Assembly: GCA_902492205.1 (NCBI GenBank)
Contig: CABUKU010000004.1
Coordinates: forward strand, 62,001 to 126,000
DNA: 64,000 nt
Reading direction: 5' to 3'
DNA from: an uncultured Bacteroides sp.
GTDB taxonomy: Bacteria > Bacteroidota > Bacteroidia > Bacteroidales > Bacteroidaceae
Shown: positions 35,779 through 43,482 of the stretch, piece after piece
Numbering within the stretch: position 1 is the first letter of the stretch
How the letters are laid out: the number at the start of each line of letters is the position of its first letter
The notes under the pieces: model-generated
Seen by the model: the letters and a program-made list of their open reading frames with translations, nothing else
Told to the model about the DNA's origin: nothing
The model's database searches: none
Translations under genes and position numbers: made by a program

Positions 35779-35870
35779 AATCACTCGACAGTTGTCACGT
35801 ACTCACTCGACAACTGTCACGCACTTACTTGACAATTGTCGAGTGAGTACGTGACAACTGTCAAGTGATT
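35779..35870. repeat. 22-bp periodic palindrome array (locus B2)
   Basis: Four 10-bp palindromes, GACAGTTGTC, GACAACTGTC, GACAATTGTC and GACAACTGTC, start at 35787, 35809, 35831 and 35853, exactly 22 bp apart with 12-bp spacers. The arms 35779-35813 and 35836-35870 are inverted copies matching at 34 of 35 positions, so the whole array is symmetric about 35824.5. It lies between the susC promoter region and the 3' end of the serine hydrolase gene. Confidence 0.9.
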
Positions 35871-35885
35871 AGAAGTAGGGCACGA

Positions 35886-37187
35886 TTACTTGATTATGCC
35901 TAGATATTTTTTATAAATAGCCTCCTGTAACCGTGGACGAACGTCGAGCTTTGACAATAAATTATTCCATGAATGAGGATAAGTGCGGTTAGATAAGAAA
36001 ATATAAATCATTTGATTATCAGGATCTACCCATGTACATGTTCCGGTGAAACCTGTATGCCCGTAAATGGAAACATCCTTTCTGTCCCAGCCCAATCCAC
36101 GATGGCTGATTTTTGAGGTCTGTGTTGTAAATACCTTGCAAGTTTCTTCGCTTAAATATCTTTTGCCATCAAGTGTTCCGTTGTTAAGGAGCATCTGATA
36201 GAGCTTGGCAATATCTCCGGCAGTGGAAAATAAACCTGCGTTACCAGATATTCCACCGAAAAATGCAGCAGATTCATCATGTACATAACCTTGGAGAACG
36301 CCTTTCCGTAAAATACCATCGACGCTTGTCGGGGCAATGTCCGTTTTTGGATATTTGCGCAGAGGAAGATAACCTGTATGTATTAACCCCATTGGAGCAT
36401 AAAACTCTTTTTCAAGAAATACATCCATGGATTCTCCCGTGATACGTTCTACCATTTCTTTCAACATGATAAAATTAACACAGCTATATACATATTTTGC
36501 AGGTCGTGTACGCTTGGAGTTACGTATCATGTTCATGTATTCGGGATAAATGGATTTATCCATGTAGAAGTTATCCGCTACATGGAGAGTATGAGTATCA
36601 TCGGGTTTCTCGCTTACCAATCCTTTTTTGTATTTGAAGTCCGAACTCATATAATAGTTTTTTCCTACCTGCCATTGGTGATGAACATCTTTCTTTGAAG
36701 TAAATAGAGAACTTTGATAGCTGTTGTTATCAATTGCCGTTTTATAGAAAGGCAATGAAGCTGGCATTCCCGATTCATGGAAAAGTATCTCACGGATTGT
36801 TATGTTTTCTTTATCGCTTCCTTTCAGAAACGGTAGATATGTGGAAATCCTGTCGTCGAGGGTTATCTTTTTCTGGTCATATAATTTCATCACAGCCATT
36901 AGAGTGCCCGAAGTTTTGGAGAGAGAAGCCAAATCGTAAATAGTATTCGGAGTTACCTTCCGGTTATGTTCATAATCTAAATTGCCGAAGCATTTTTCAT
37001 AAACGACTTTACCATTATGGGCGACCAGTACCTGACATCCGGGGAATGCTTTCTTGCCGATTGCTTCATTTATTATCTTTGTCACTTCATTGTCTAGTGC
37101 TTTGTCAGAAGCTTCTTGTGCATATCCGTTTGTCCGGATAAATGTGAAAGATGATAATAGTATTAAAGAGAGAGTAATCCGTTTCAT
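35886..37187 (-). CDS. Exported serine hydrolase of the beta-lactamase/EstB type
   Basis: A 433-residue protein of the class C beta-lactamase-like family (PF00144 type). A signal peptide ends near YAQE (residue 25). The SxxK motif is SLSK in YDLASLSKTSGTLM, the second-motif tyrosine is in YVYSCVNFIML, and HTGFTGT replaces the KTG motif. Such proteins act as esterases, transpeptidase relatives or D-aminopeptidases more often than as true beta-lactamases. It is monocistronic. The natural substrate is not evident. Confidence 0.85.
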   Translation of the reverse strand: MKRITLSLILLSSFTFIRTNGYAQEASDKALDNEVTKIINEAIGKKAFPGCQVLVAHNGKVVYEKCFGNLDYEHNRKVTPNTIYDLASLSKTSGTLMAVMKLYDQKKITLDDRISTYLPFLKGSDKENITIREILFHESGMPASLPFYKTAIDNNSYQSSLFTSKKDVHHQWQVGKNYYMSSDFKYKKGLVSEKPDDTHTLHVADNFYMDKSIYPEYMNMIRNSKRTRPAKYVYSCVNFIMLKEMVERITGESMDVFLEKEFYAPMGLIHTGYLPLRKYPKTDIAPTSVDGILRKGVLQGYVHDESAAFFGGISGNAGLFSTAGDIAKLYQMLLNNGTLDGKRYLSEETCKVFTTQTSKISHRGLGWDRKDVSIYGHTGFTGTCTWVDPDNQMIYIFLSNRTYPHSWNNLLSKLDVRPRLQEAIYKKYLGIIK

Positions 37188-37215
37188 AGCTTTACATGTT
37201 TATTTGGATTTCTGA

Positions 37216-37223
37216 CAAAAGTA
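37216..37223 (-). promoter_or_regulatory. Predicted -7 element of the serine hydrolase gene
   Basis: CAAAAGTA reads TACTTTTG on the minus strand, an exact TAnnTTTG match 29 bp upstream of the start codon. Confidence 0.5.
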
Positions 37224-37327
37224 GAGGAAAAAACAGGAAAAACAAAAAGTTAAAAACAGATTACTGTTAAACAAACTTTATGATTCCATGTTTATTATCG
37301 TATTAATAACCAACAAATAAAGAGTTT

Positions 37328-37606
37328 ATGGACTATACAGTTATACATGATGATAAAGTCAGCAGATTTGAGATTTTTGAATCGGGGCAGATTGCTTTTC
37401 TTGATTATAAATTGAGAGACGGAGTGATTGACCTTACTCATACCATTGTTGCCAAACAATTGGAAGGACAAGGTGTAGGTTCGGCTTTGGTTAAAGATGC
37501 ATTAGATTATGCAAGAGACAATGGCTTGAAAGTAATACCCACTTGCCCGTTTGTAAAAGCTTACATTGAACGTCATAAAGAATATAAAGATTTAGTGTTA
37601 GTATAA
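37328..37606 (+). CDS. Small GNAT-like N-acetyltransferase (YjdJ type)
   Basis: A 92-residue protein of the short GNAT family PF14542. The acetyl-CoA binding region is KQLEGQGVGSALVKDALDYA, where the usual Q/RxxGxG/A is QGVGSA, followed by GLKVIPTCPFVKAYIERH, a segment characteristic of this family. It is half the length of ordinary GNAT enzymes, as is normal for the family. The substrate is unknown. It is monocistronic, and a terminator follows within 30 bp. Confidence 0.87.
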   Translation: MDYTVIHDDKVSRFEIFESGQIAFLDYKLRDGVIDLTHTIVAKQLEGQGVGSALVKDALDYARDNGLKVIPTCPFVKAYIERHKEYKDLVLV

Positions 37607-37633
37607 AGAATAATTTGTTTTGTAATTGAAGTC

Positions 37634-37675
37634 AAAAGGCTGGCTATCCGTGACGGACTGCCAGCCTTTCTTGCG
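37634..37675. terminator. Terminator between the GNAT gene and dps
   Basis: AAAGGCTGGC (37635-37644) pairs with GCCAGCCTTT (37660-37669), followed by a T-rich stretch. It is placed to serve both convergent genes. Confidence 0.85.
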
Positions 37676-37698
37676 TTTAACTTAAAGTGTATATGTAG

Positions 37699-38175
37699 TT
37701 ATTTAGAAGAGTATGCGCAAAGCATCCAAACCATTTTTTCCTGTTCTTTCAGGTAATCGCTCATGATAGCCACTGTAGCTTCATCACCTGCCTGAGATGC
37801 AACAGAGAGGATTTTACGTTCTTCGCCGATGAAGTATCCGTAAGTTTCGAGAATGTTGTTCAATGCTTCATCGCCGCATGATACATTATCTACTTCTTTA
37901 ATGTTGGCTACTTTCAAATAATCACTATATTTGTTCTTTGGAACGCCGCCAAGCATCAGGATGCGTTCTGCAAGTTCGTCCACCTTTTCGGCTGCATTGT
38001 TGTAGAGTTCTTCGAATTTGCTGTGGAGCACGAAGAAACCGTGACCTTTGATGTTCCAGTGGAAACCGCGGAGGTTAGCATAAAATACTTGGTAGTCTGC
38101 CAATAACTGTTGCAAAGATGCTACTACGTTTGCTGCTGATGATGCGTCTAATTTGATATAATCTAAAGTCTTCAT
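37699..38175 (-). CDS. dps: Dps ferritin-like DNA-protection protein
   Basis: A 158-residue four-helix ferritin-like protein that forms dodecamers, oxidises iron(II) with peroxide and protects DNA. The interface ferroxidase residues are seen in FHWNIKGHGFFVLHSKFEELY (His and the Asp/Glu that follow in KVDELAERI). The N-terminal tail is short and not strongly basic, so direct DNA binding may be weak. It is divergent from oxyR, and its -33 element abuts an OxyR-like site, so induction by peroxide is likely. Confidence 0.93.
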   Translation of the reverse strand: MKTLDYIKLDASSAANVVASLQQLLADYQVFYANLRGFHWNIKGHGFFVLHSKFEELYNNAAEKVDELAERILMLGGVPKNKYSDYLKVANIKEVDNVSCGDEALNNILETYGYFIGEERKILSVASQAGDEATVAIMSDYLKEQEKMVWMLCAYSSK

Positions 38176-38221
38176 AATGTTTTAATTTTAAAGAGTTATA
38201 CTTTTTTTCTTTTGTTTGATG

Positions 38222-38253
38222 CAAAGATAACACGGAAAGTGATGCGTGTCAAA
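38222..38253 (-). promoter_or_regulatory. Promoter of dps
   Basis: On the minus strand TTTG (38250-38253) and TATCTTTG (38222-38229) are 20 bp apart, the expected -33/-7 spacing. The OxyR-like site begins at the edge of the -33 element, the usual position for activation. Confidence 0.7.
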
Positions 38254-38288
38254 CTGATAATTCCTATCTTTGCATAGATGAAATCTAT
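38253..38288. promoter_or_regulatory. OxyR binding site between dps and oxyR
   Basis: The half-site ATAGATGAAATCTAT (38274-38288) fits ATAGnTnnnAnCTAT at every fixed position. A second half ACTGATAATTCCTAT (38253-38267) fits more loosely and lies 6 bp away rather than the usual 7. The site covers the oxyR -7 element and start point and touches the dps -33 element. Confidence 0.7.
38265..38272 (+). promoter_or_regulatory. Predicted -7 element of oxyR
   Basis: TATCTTTG is an exact TAnnTTTG match 31 bp upstream of the oxyR start. It lies inside the OxyR-like site, which implies autorepression. Confidence 0.6.
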
Positions 38289-38303
38289 AAACATACAGAC
38301 AGG

Positions 38304-39230
38304 ATGAACTTACAACAATTGGAATATATTCTTGCCGTAGATAATTTCAGGCACTTCGCCAAAGCTGCCGAGTACTGCAATGTTACGCAACCCACCTTGA
38401 GTGCCATGATTCAGAAATTGGAGGATGAGCTGGATGCCAAACTGTTTGACAGAAATGTATCTCCTGTGCAACCTACCGAAGTGGGTAAAAAAGTGATTGA
38501 ACAGGCAAAGATTGCTCTGCATCAAACTTCTTTAATAAAAGATATAGTGCAAGAAGAAGGGCGTTCGCTCAACGGAACATTCCGCATTGCCGTGTTGCCC
38601 ACCATTGCCCCTTATCTTCTTCCCCGTTTCTTTCCGCAGTTGATGGAGAAATATCCCGAACTGGACATCCGGGTTATGGAAATGAAAACAAAGAACTGCC
38701 TTGCCGCTTTGTTGGCAGGCGGCATTGAAGCAGCCATTATTGCCAGCCCTGCCGATGATAAGAGCCTGAATTCTACTCCGCTCTATTATGAGCAGTTTTT
38801 CGGTTATGTGTCCCGTAAAGAGAATATCTTTAAGAATGAATTGATTCGTTCGGCAGATGTTAATGGAGAACGTCTTTGGTTACTCGATGAGGGACATTGT
38901 TTTCGCGACCAGTTGATGCGCTTCTGCCAGTTAGAATCCGTCAAGAACTGCCAGTTGACTTATAAGTTGGGAAGCATGGAAACTTTTATGCGTATGGTGG
39001 AAAGCGGAAAGGGAGTGACGTTTATTCCGGAACTTGCCGTATTGCAACTTAGCGATGAACAAAAAGAACTGGTTCGTCCGTTTGCCATACCTAAACCCGT
39101 GAGGCAGATATATATTATTACCCGGAAAGATTTTGTGCGCCATGCCGTGCTTGCCATGTTGGTGGACAGTATCAAAAAAGCTGTACCAAAAGAGATGCTT
39201 ATTTTGCAAGGGGGACAAAAGCTTGTTTAA
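38304..39230 (+). CDS. oxyR: Peroxide-responsive LysR-type regulator OxyR
   Basis: A 308-residue LysR-family regulator. The winged helix-turn-helix occupies about residues 1-60 (MNLQQLEYILAVDNFRHFAK, then TQPTLSAMIQKLEDELDAKLF). The effector domain has the two redox cysteines in EGHCFRDQLMRFC; by codon count they are Cys199 and Cys208, the same numbers as in E. coli OxyR, forming the sensing disulphide. It is divergent from dps and carries its own operator. It ends at a hairpin terminator. Confidence 0.95.
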   Translation: MNLQQLEYILAVDNFRHFAKAAEYCNVTQPTLSAMIQKLEDELDAKLFDRNVSPVQPTEVGKKVIEQAKIALHQTSLIKDIVQEEGRSLNGTFRIAVLPTIAPYLLPRFFPQLMEKYPELDIRVMEMKTKNCLAALLAGGIEAAIIASPADDKSLNSTPLYYEQFFGYVSRKENIFKNELIRSADVNGERLWLLDEGHCFRDQLMRFCQLESVKNCQLTYKLGSMETFMRMVESGKGVTFIPELAVLQLSDEQKELVRPFAIPKPVRQIYIITRKDFVRHAVLAMLVDSIKKAVPKEMLILQGGQKLV

Positions 39231-39250
39231 ATGCCGTTTGATAAAAAAAC

Positions 39251-39289
39251 AATCGCCGCTATGTTTGAAACAAATATAACGGCGATTTT
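39251..39289. terminator. Terminator of oxyR, shared with the nitroreductase gene
   Basis: AATCGCCG (39251-39258) pairs with CGGCGATT (39280-39287) and a T-rich tail follows. On the opposite strand the stem is followed by a T-run as well. Confidence 0.8.
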
Positions 39290-39308
39290 GTATTATAACA
39301 CTTTGTCC

Positions 39309-39887
39309 TTATTTTGCATATCCTACCGGCTGACAAAGAAGCAATGTCTCTTTATCATCCAACTTCAAAGCTTTTTTTAGTTGATCTTTATTCATTGTAC
39401 CTCTCGGATATGTGGCGAGCCCGGCACCTGAGCAGAATAAAGATATGTTTTGTGACACAATGCCTGTATCAATAGCTCCATAAGTCCCATCAAGATTGGA
39501 AGTTAGTACGAGGCATACGGGAGCACCTTTGTCCTGACGAACATCTTCTTTATTGATGAGCTTCAGTGCATGGTCTTTATAATTATATAGATAGCAACCA
39601 TTTTTCAGGCAGACATATACCGTTACGTCTTGCTTGTTCATGGCAGAAGGAGCCGTTCGTTTTCCTGATTCGGGACGGTTAATTCCATTAGTAGCCCAAA
39701 GCAGGTCTGCAAGGTCTTGTTTACTTAAATCTTTGTTGGCAAAACTTTTGACAGACTGACGTTTGGCGAATGCTTGCATCATCGTGCTTCCTCTTTTCAT
39801 ATCGGGAGTGTTCAACTTTATGTACTCCTGTGCACTTATGCCCGTAATTGTTAACATCATGGAGAATAATAAAATAATCTTTTTCAT
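39309..39887 (-). CDS. Exported nitroreductase-like flavoprotein
   Basis: A 192-residue protein of the nitroreductase fold with a signal peptide (MKKIILLFSMMLTITGISAQ) when started at 39887. FMN-binding landmarks are AFAKRQSVKSFANKDLSKQDL (the RxSxRxF pattern, here RQSVKSF) and the C-terminal GLATYPRGTMN segment. Export is unusual, because most nitroreductases are cytoplasmic and need NAD(P)H; related secreted proteins occur in Bacteroides. The cysteine near YPRG in the family is absent. It is monocistronic and convergent with oxyR. Confidence 0.8.
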   Translation of the reverse strand: MKKIILLFSMMLTITGISAQEYIKLNTPDMKRGSTMMQAFAKRQSVKSFANKDLSKQDLADLLWATNGINRPESGKRTAPSAMNKQDVTVYVCLKNGCYLYNYKDHALKLINKEDVRQDKGAPVCLVLTSNLDGTYGAIDTGIVSQNISLFCSGAGLATYPRGTMNKDQLKKALKLDDKETLLLCQPVGYAK

Positions 39888-40246
39888 AATGGCATGCATA
39901 TTTCGTTCAACATATTTGTTTGTAAAGTTATTCTTTTTTAGAATTATCTCCTTATGAGAAAGAAGAATTATAAAATAATTTAAATAATATCCTCTTTGTT
40001 TAGGACTCTTTCTTTTTCAACAGTCTTTATTATATAACCACATTATTGAATATGGGTAATTAGTGACGAAATAACAATTACCAAACATGTGGAATATCCA
40101 CTTTTATGTATTTGGTAAATGGATGATATATAGTTTATTAGTAATGATGCCAATGATGAATATCCACTATTTTATTATGGATGTATTATTCAATTAACAT
40201 ATTTAGTACTTTTGTTCAACTTAAATTATTTAATAAAGAAAACACA
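39888..40246 (+). promoter_or_regulatory. GH5 upstream region with inverted repeats and a predicted promoter
   Basis: TACTTTTG at 40207-40214 matches TAnnTTTG, 33 bp before the GH5 start. Further up, TTACCAAA (40078-40085) and TTTGGTAA (40111-40118) flank the palindrome GTGGAATATCCAC (40089-40101), and GAATATCCACT recurs at 40158. No gene is visible between 39888 and 40246. Confidence 0.45.
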
Positions 40247-41485
40247 ATGAAACATTTTGCTTATTTATCTCTTTTCATGGCTTTGTTGTTTGCGGGATGT
40301 CAATCCGGCACTTCAACAAAAGAAGTTTCTCCCGACCGGTTCGTAAGAATAGAAGGTGCGGATTTAATTCAGCCCAACGGGGAGAAGTTATTAATCAAAG
40401 GGACTAACCTCGGTAATTGGTTGAATCCCGAAGGCTATATGCTTAAGTTTAATAAAACAAACTCTGGCGGGCGTATTAACCAAATGTTTTGTGAAATGGT
40501 TGGTCCCGACTTCACTGCCGAGTTCTGGAAGCAGTTCAAAGACAATTATATCACTCGCGAAGATATAGACTTTATCGCTTCGAGAGGCGCGAACACTATT
40601 CGTCTTCCATTTCACTATAAACTTTTCACAGATGAGGATTACATGGGATTAACTGCCTCACAAGACGGATTTGCTCGCATAGATAGCGTGGTAAGCTGGT
40701 GCCGTGACGCAGGTCTTTACCTTATTCTCGATATGCACGATGCTCCGGGTGGGCAGACCGGTGATAATATTGACGATAGTTACGGTTATCCTTGGCTGTT
40801 CGACAGCGAACCGAGCCAGCAGCTTTTTTGTAATATCTGGAAAAAGATTGCCGCTTATTACAAGAATGAACCGGTCATTTTAGGCTATGAATTAATCAAT
40901 GAACCTATTGCCCCTTACTTTGATATGGAAGAACTTAACGCTAAATTGGAACCGCTTCACAAAAGAGCCGTTGCAGCCATTCGTGAAGTAGATAAGAACC
41001 ATATCGTTCTTTTGGGTGCTCCTCAGTGGAACAGCAATTTCAAACCATTCAAAGATGCAAAGTATGATGATAAGATTATGTACACTTGTCATCGTTATGG
41101 AGGCGATGCTACAAAAGAAGCGATTCAGGGATATATCAGTTTCCGCGACAGTGTGAACCTTCCGATGTATATGGGTGAAATAGGACATAACACGGAGGAG
41201 TGGCAGGAAGCCTTTTGTAAAGTAATGGAAGATAATAACATCGGTTACACTTTCTGGCCGTATAAGAAGATGGACGGTTCTTCATTCGTGGCTGTCAATG
41301 CACCCGAAGGTTGGGATAAAGTAGTGGAATTCTCGGAAGCTCCGCGCTCCACTTACAAAGAGATACGTGATGCCCGCCCCAATCAGGACTCGGCACGCCG
41401 GGCAATGCTAGGATTCATTGAGAATTGTAAGTTTAAGAATTGTGTTCCGCAGGAAGGATATATCCATTCCTTACGGATGAAGTAA
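40247..41485 (+). CDS. GH5 endoglucanase-like lipoprotein
   Basis: A 412-residue glycoside hydrolase family 5 enzyme. Started at 40247 it has a lipoprotein signal with the lipobox ALLFAGC (cysteine near 18). The barrel shows GTNLGNWLNPEGYM, the conserved Arg in ANTIRLPFHYKLF, the His in LILDMHDAPGG, the acid/base Glu in ILGYELINEPI and the nucleophile Glu in YMGEIGHNTEEW. The layout is nearest to the beta-1,3-glucanase/cellulase subgroups; the linkage cut is not determined. It has its own promoter and terminator, and no SusC/SusD pair is attached. Confidence 0.87.
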   Translation: MKHFAYLSLFMALLFAGCQSGTSTKEVSPDRFVRIEGADLIQPNGEKLLIKGTNLGNWLNPEGYMLKFNKTNSGGRINQMFCEMVGPDFTAEFWKQFKDNYITREDIDFIASRGANTIRLPFHYKLFTDEDYMGLTASQDGFARIDSVVSWCRDAGLYLILDMHDAPGGQTGDNIDDSYGYPWLFDSEPSQQLFCNIWKKIAAYYKNEPVILGYELINEPIAPYFDMEELNAKLEPLHKRAVAAIREVDKNHIVLLGAPQWNSNFKPFKDAKYDDKIMYTCHRYGGDATKEAIQGYISFRDSVNLPMYMGEIGHNTEEWQEAFCKVMEDNNIGYTFWPYKKMDGSSFVAVNAPEGWDKVVEFSEAPRSTYKEIRDARPNQDSARRAMLGFIENCKFKNCVPQEGYIHSLRMK

Positions 41486-41540
41486 TCCGATAAAACGACT
41501 CTTTATTTATAAATACATAGGTTTGTTTAAGTTAGGTTAT

Positions 41541-41577
41541 TATCGGCCGGGGAGTGATCTTCGGCCGATATTTTTTG
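41541..41577 (+). terminator. Terminator of the GH5 gene
   Basis: TATCGGCCG (41541-41549) pairs with CGGCCGATA (41562-41570), followed by TTTTTTG. Confidence 0.88.
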
Positions 41578-41664
41578 TTTGTCACCCACATTTAGGACGA
41601 TAATCAGGCAGATTTATGCTTTTTCTCCTTATGAACTAATCCGTTTGTGCCTATATATTAGCTA

Positions 41665-41746
41665 TTCCACTGCAATGGAACAAGCGTTTCACTGCAGTGG
41701 AATAAGTGTTTCTCTGCAGTGAAATACTTATTCCACTGCAGAGAAA
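41665..41746. repeat. 22-bp periodic palindrome array (locus C)
   Basis: Four 16-bp palindromes, TTCCACTGCAATGGAA, TTTCACTGCAGTGGAA, TTTCTCTGCAGTGAAA and TTCCACTGCAGAGAAA, start at 41665, 41687, 41709 and 41731, exactly 22 bp apart with 6-bp spacers. The segment 41687-41746 is itself a near-perfect palindrome centred on the third unit. It lies between the convergent ends of the GH5 and pirin genes, about 90 bp past the GH5 terminator. Confidence 0.9.
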
Positions 41747-41807
41747 CATATAAATGATACTGAAGAAATGGTTAGTTATTGTCTTTTAAAGCAATAATCT
41801 CTCCTGT

Positions 41808-42512
41808 TTACATCGGTACTTCCATTAATAGAATGTGGGCATCTTTGGTTATATTTACCTGAAAGTCTTTGGTGTCCCAGATGCCTATGCCGTCACGTCG
41901 GCCGAGATGTTCGCCCAATACACCGGCTTCACCCTCTATGATGAACATATATACACCGTTTCCTTCTTGGTGCAGATTGTATTCAACAGTTTGTCCTGCA
42001 TCGAAAGTTCCTATGGAGAACCATGCGTCTTGCAACAGGCGTGCGGGAGTCTCGCCGTCGGGTGAGATAATCAGTGCTAATTTGTTGTGGTGAAGAAGCG
42101 GACGTATATCGTAGTTATGATATTCGGGAGGCGTATTTTTAACTTTCGGGAATACCCATATCTGGAGGAACTGCAAGTCTTCCGTGCGGCTTCCGTTATA
42201 TTCGCTGTGATAGATTCCCCGTCCTGTGCTCATTACTTGAATGTCACCGGGGGTAATGGTGCTGGTGTTGTCCACGCTGTCGCCATGTGTCAGGTAACCC
42301 TTCAGGGGAATGGAGACAACTTCCATGTTTTGATGCGGGTGCATGTCGAAGCCTCTTCCCGGAGCTACGGTATCGTCATTGAGCACACGGAGTGCGCCGA
42401 AGTTCATCCGTTCGTGGTTATAGTAATCTGCAAAACTGAATGTGTGGTGAGTGTCTAACCACTGATGGTTGAAATAGCCTCTTGAGTCGGCTTTGTCTAC
42501 AATTGTTTTCAT
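41808..42512 (-). CDS. Pirin family protein (YhhW-like)
   Basis: A 234-residue bicupin of the pirin family. The metal-binding cupin motif is GFDMHPHQNMEVVS, followed by GDIQVMSTGRGIYHSE, which supplies a further His and Glu. The C-terminal cupin lacks metal ligands, as is usual. Family members oxidise quercetin-like substrates or act as redox sensors; the natural role here is unknown. The gene lies 55 bp downstream of the DMT exporter and may be the last of the pfl transcript. Confidence 0.88.
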   Translation of the reverse strand: MKTIVDKADSRGYFNHQWLDTHHTFSFADYYNHERMNFGALRVLNDDTVAPGRGFDMHPHQNMEVVSIPLKGYLTHGDSVDNTSTITPGDIQVMSTGRGIYHSEYNGSRTEDLQFLQIWVFPKVKNTPPEYHNYDIRPLLHHNKLALIISPDGETPARLLQDAWFSIGTFDAGQTVEYNLHQEGNGVYMFIIEGEAGVLGEHLGRRDGIGIWDTKDFQVNITKDAHILLMEVPM

Positions 42513-42567
42513 ATCGTTTCTGTTTATTATTCATAGCGTTATAACAAACAGAAACGATAGAAAGTTT

Positions 42568-43476
42568 TTAATCCCTGCGCAGCTTCTTTACTATGTCTTC
42601 TCCTTTAAAGTAGATAACGAGGGAACTGACAATGATAATCATTCCGGCAACGGTACTGAATGTGGGATGTTCGCCTGCAAGCATCATCCAACTGAGCACG
42701 GCTCCCAATATGGGGTTGATAAGCCGGCACATATTGATGTCGCTCACTTTGGCTCCTTTGCTTTGCAGGGCAATGAACCAGAAACTGAATGCAAAGACGG
42801 AGATAAATACAAGTGTTCCCAGACTGACATAGAATCCCATTGGCTTGCCGATGAAACTGTGGTATCCTTCGGTGGCAATCCCTACGATATAGATAAGCAG
42901 TCCGCCGAAGAACATTTGCACGGCATTGAGGAAGATTGGGTTTACTTTTCCTTTGTCTTCGGATACCGAGATAGCGGAATATCCCTGAAAGATGATGCTT
43001 AACAGTAATAATACTATGCCCGATATTCCTTTCCAATCGAGTGGTTTGCCGTTGCTTCCCATTCCGACAATGAGTATTAATCCGATGAGGCTCACTACAA
43101 GGCTGATGATTTTATAAACATTCAGTTTGTCGTTGCTGGCAAGTACATGGGCAAGAAGTACATTGATAAGTGGTGTCATTCCCATAATGATGGAGGAAAT
43201 AGCCCCGCTCACGAAGTCCACACCAAAGTAGAAGGCCGTGTAGCCCATGAACATGTTTATGAGGATGAGGTTAATGAACAGTTTGCCGTGTTGCTTGATT
43301 TCCGTCCACATTCCCTTGTGCCATGTGTAAACGAAAAGAATGATGCCGACAGTGGTGAAACGCAGTCCGGCAAAGTTCATCGGGGTAAAGTCGTAACTAA
43401 GTCCTTGTTTGATAAACGGATTCACAATAGCCCACAGAACGGAGGCTAAAATTGCATAGAGAAGACCTTTTTTCAT
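42568..43476 (-). CDS. DMT/EamA superfamily exporter
   Basis: A 302-residue inner-membrane protein with about ten hydrophobic helices in two EamA repeats. The first repeat includes ASVLWAIVNPFIKQGL and the second LGTLVFISVFAFSFWFIALQSKGAKV followed by CRLINPILGAVLSWMML, both typical of drug/metabolite exporters. It starts 6 bp after pflA, so it is in the same transcript. The solute is unknown; formate or another fermentation product could be considered from context, but that is inference. Confidence 0.83.
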   Translation of the reverse strand: MKKGLLYAILASVLWAIVNPFIKQGLSYDFTPMNFAGLRFTTVGIILFVYTWHKGMWTEIKQHGKLFINLILINMFMGYTAFYFGVDFVSGAISSIIMGMTPLINVLLAHVLASNDKLNVYKIISLVVSLIGLILIVGMGSNGKPLDWKGISGIVLLLLSIIFQGYSAISVSEDKGKVNPIFLNAVQMFFGGLLIYIVGIATEGYHSFIGKPMGFYVSLGTLVFISVFAFSFWFIALQSKGAKVSDINMCRLINPILGAVLSWMMLAGEHPTFSTVAGMIIIVSSLVIYFKGEDIVKKLRRD

Positions 43477-43482
43477 CGTGTT

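Noticed and set aside
35779..35870. The periodic palindromes as a CRISPR array
   Set aside because: Units are 22 bp with 12-bp spacers that are themselves symmetric; CRISPR repeats and spacers are each longer, and no cas gene is present.
35886..37187. Serine hydrolase as an antibiotic-resistance beta-lactamase
   Set aside because: The SxxK motif is present, but the KTG position reads HTG and the sequence fits the broad EstB-like family, so resistance cannot be claimed.
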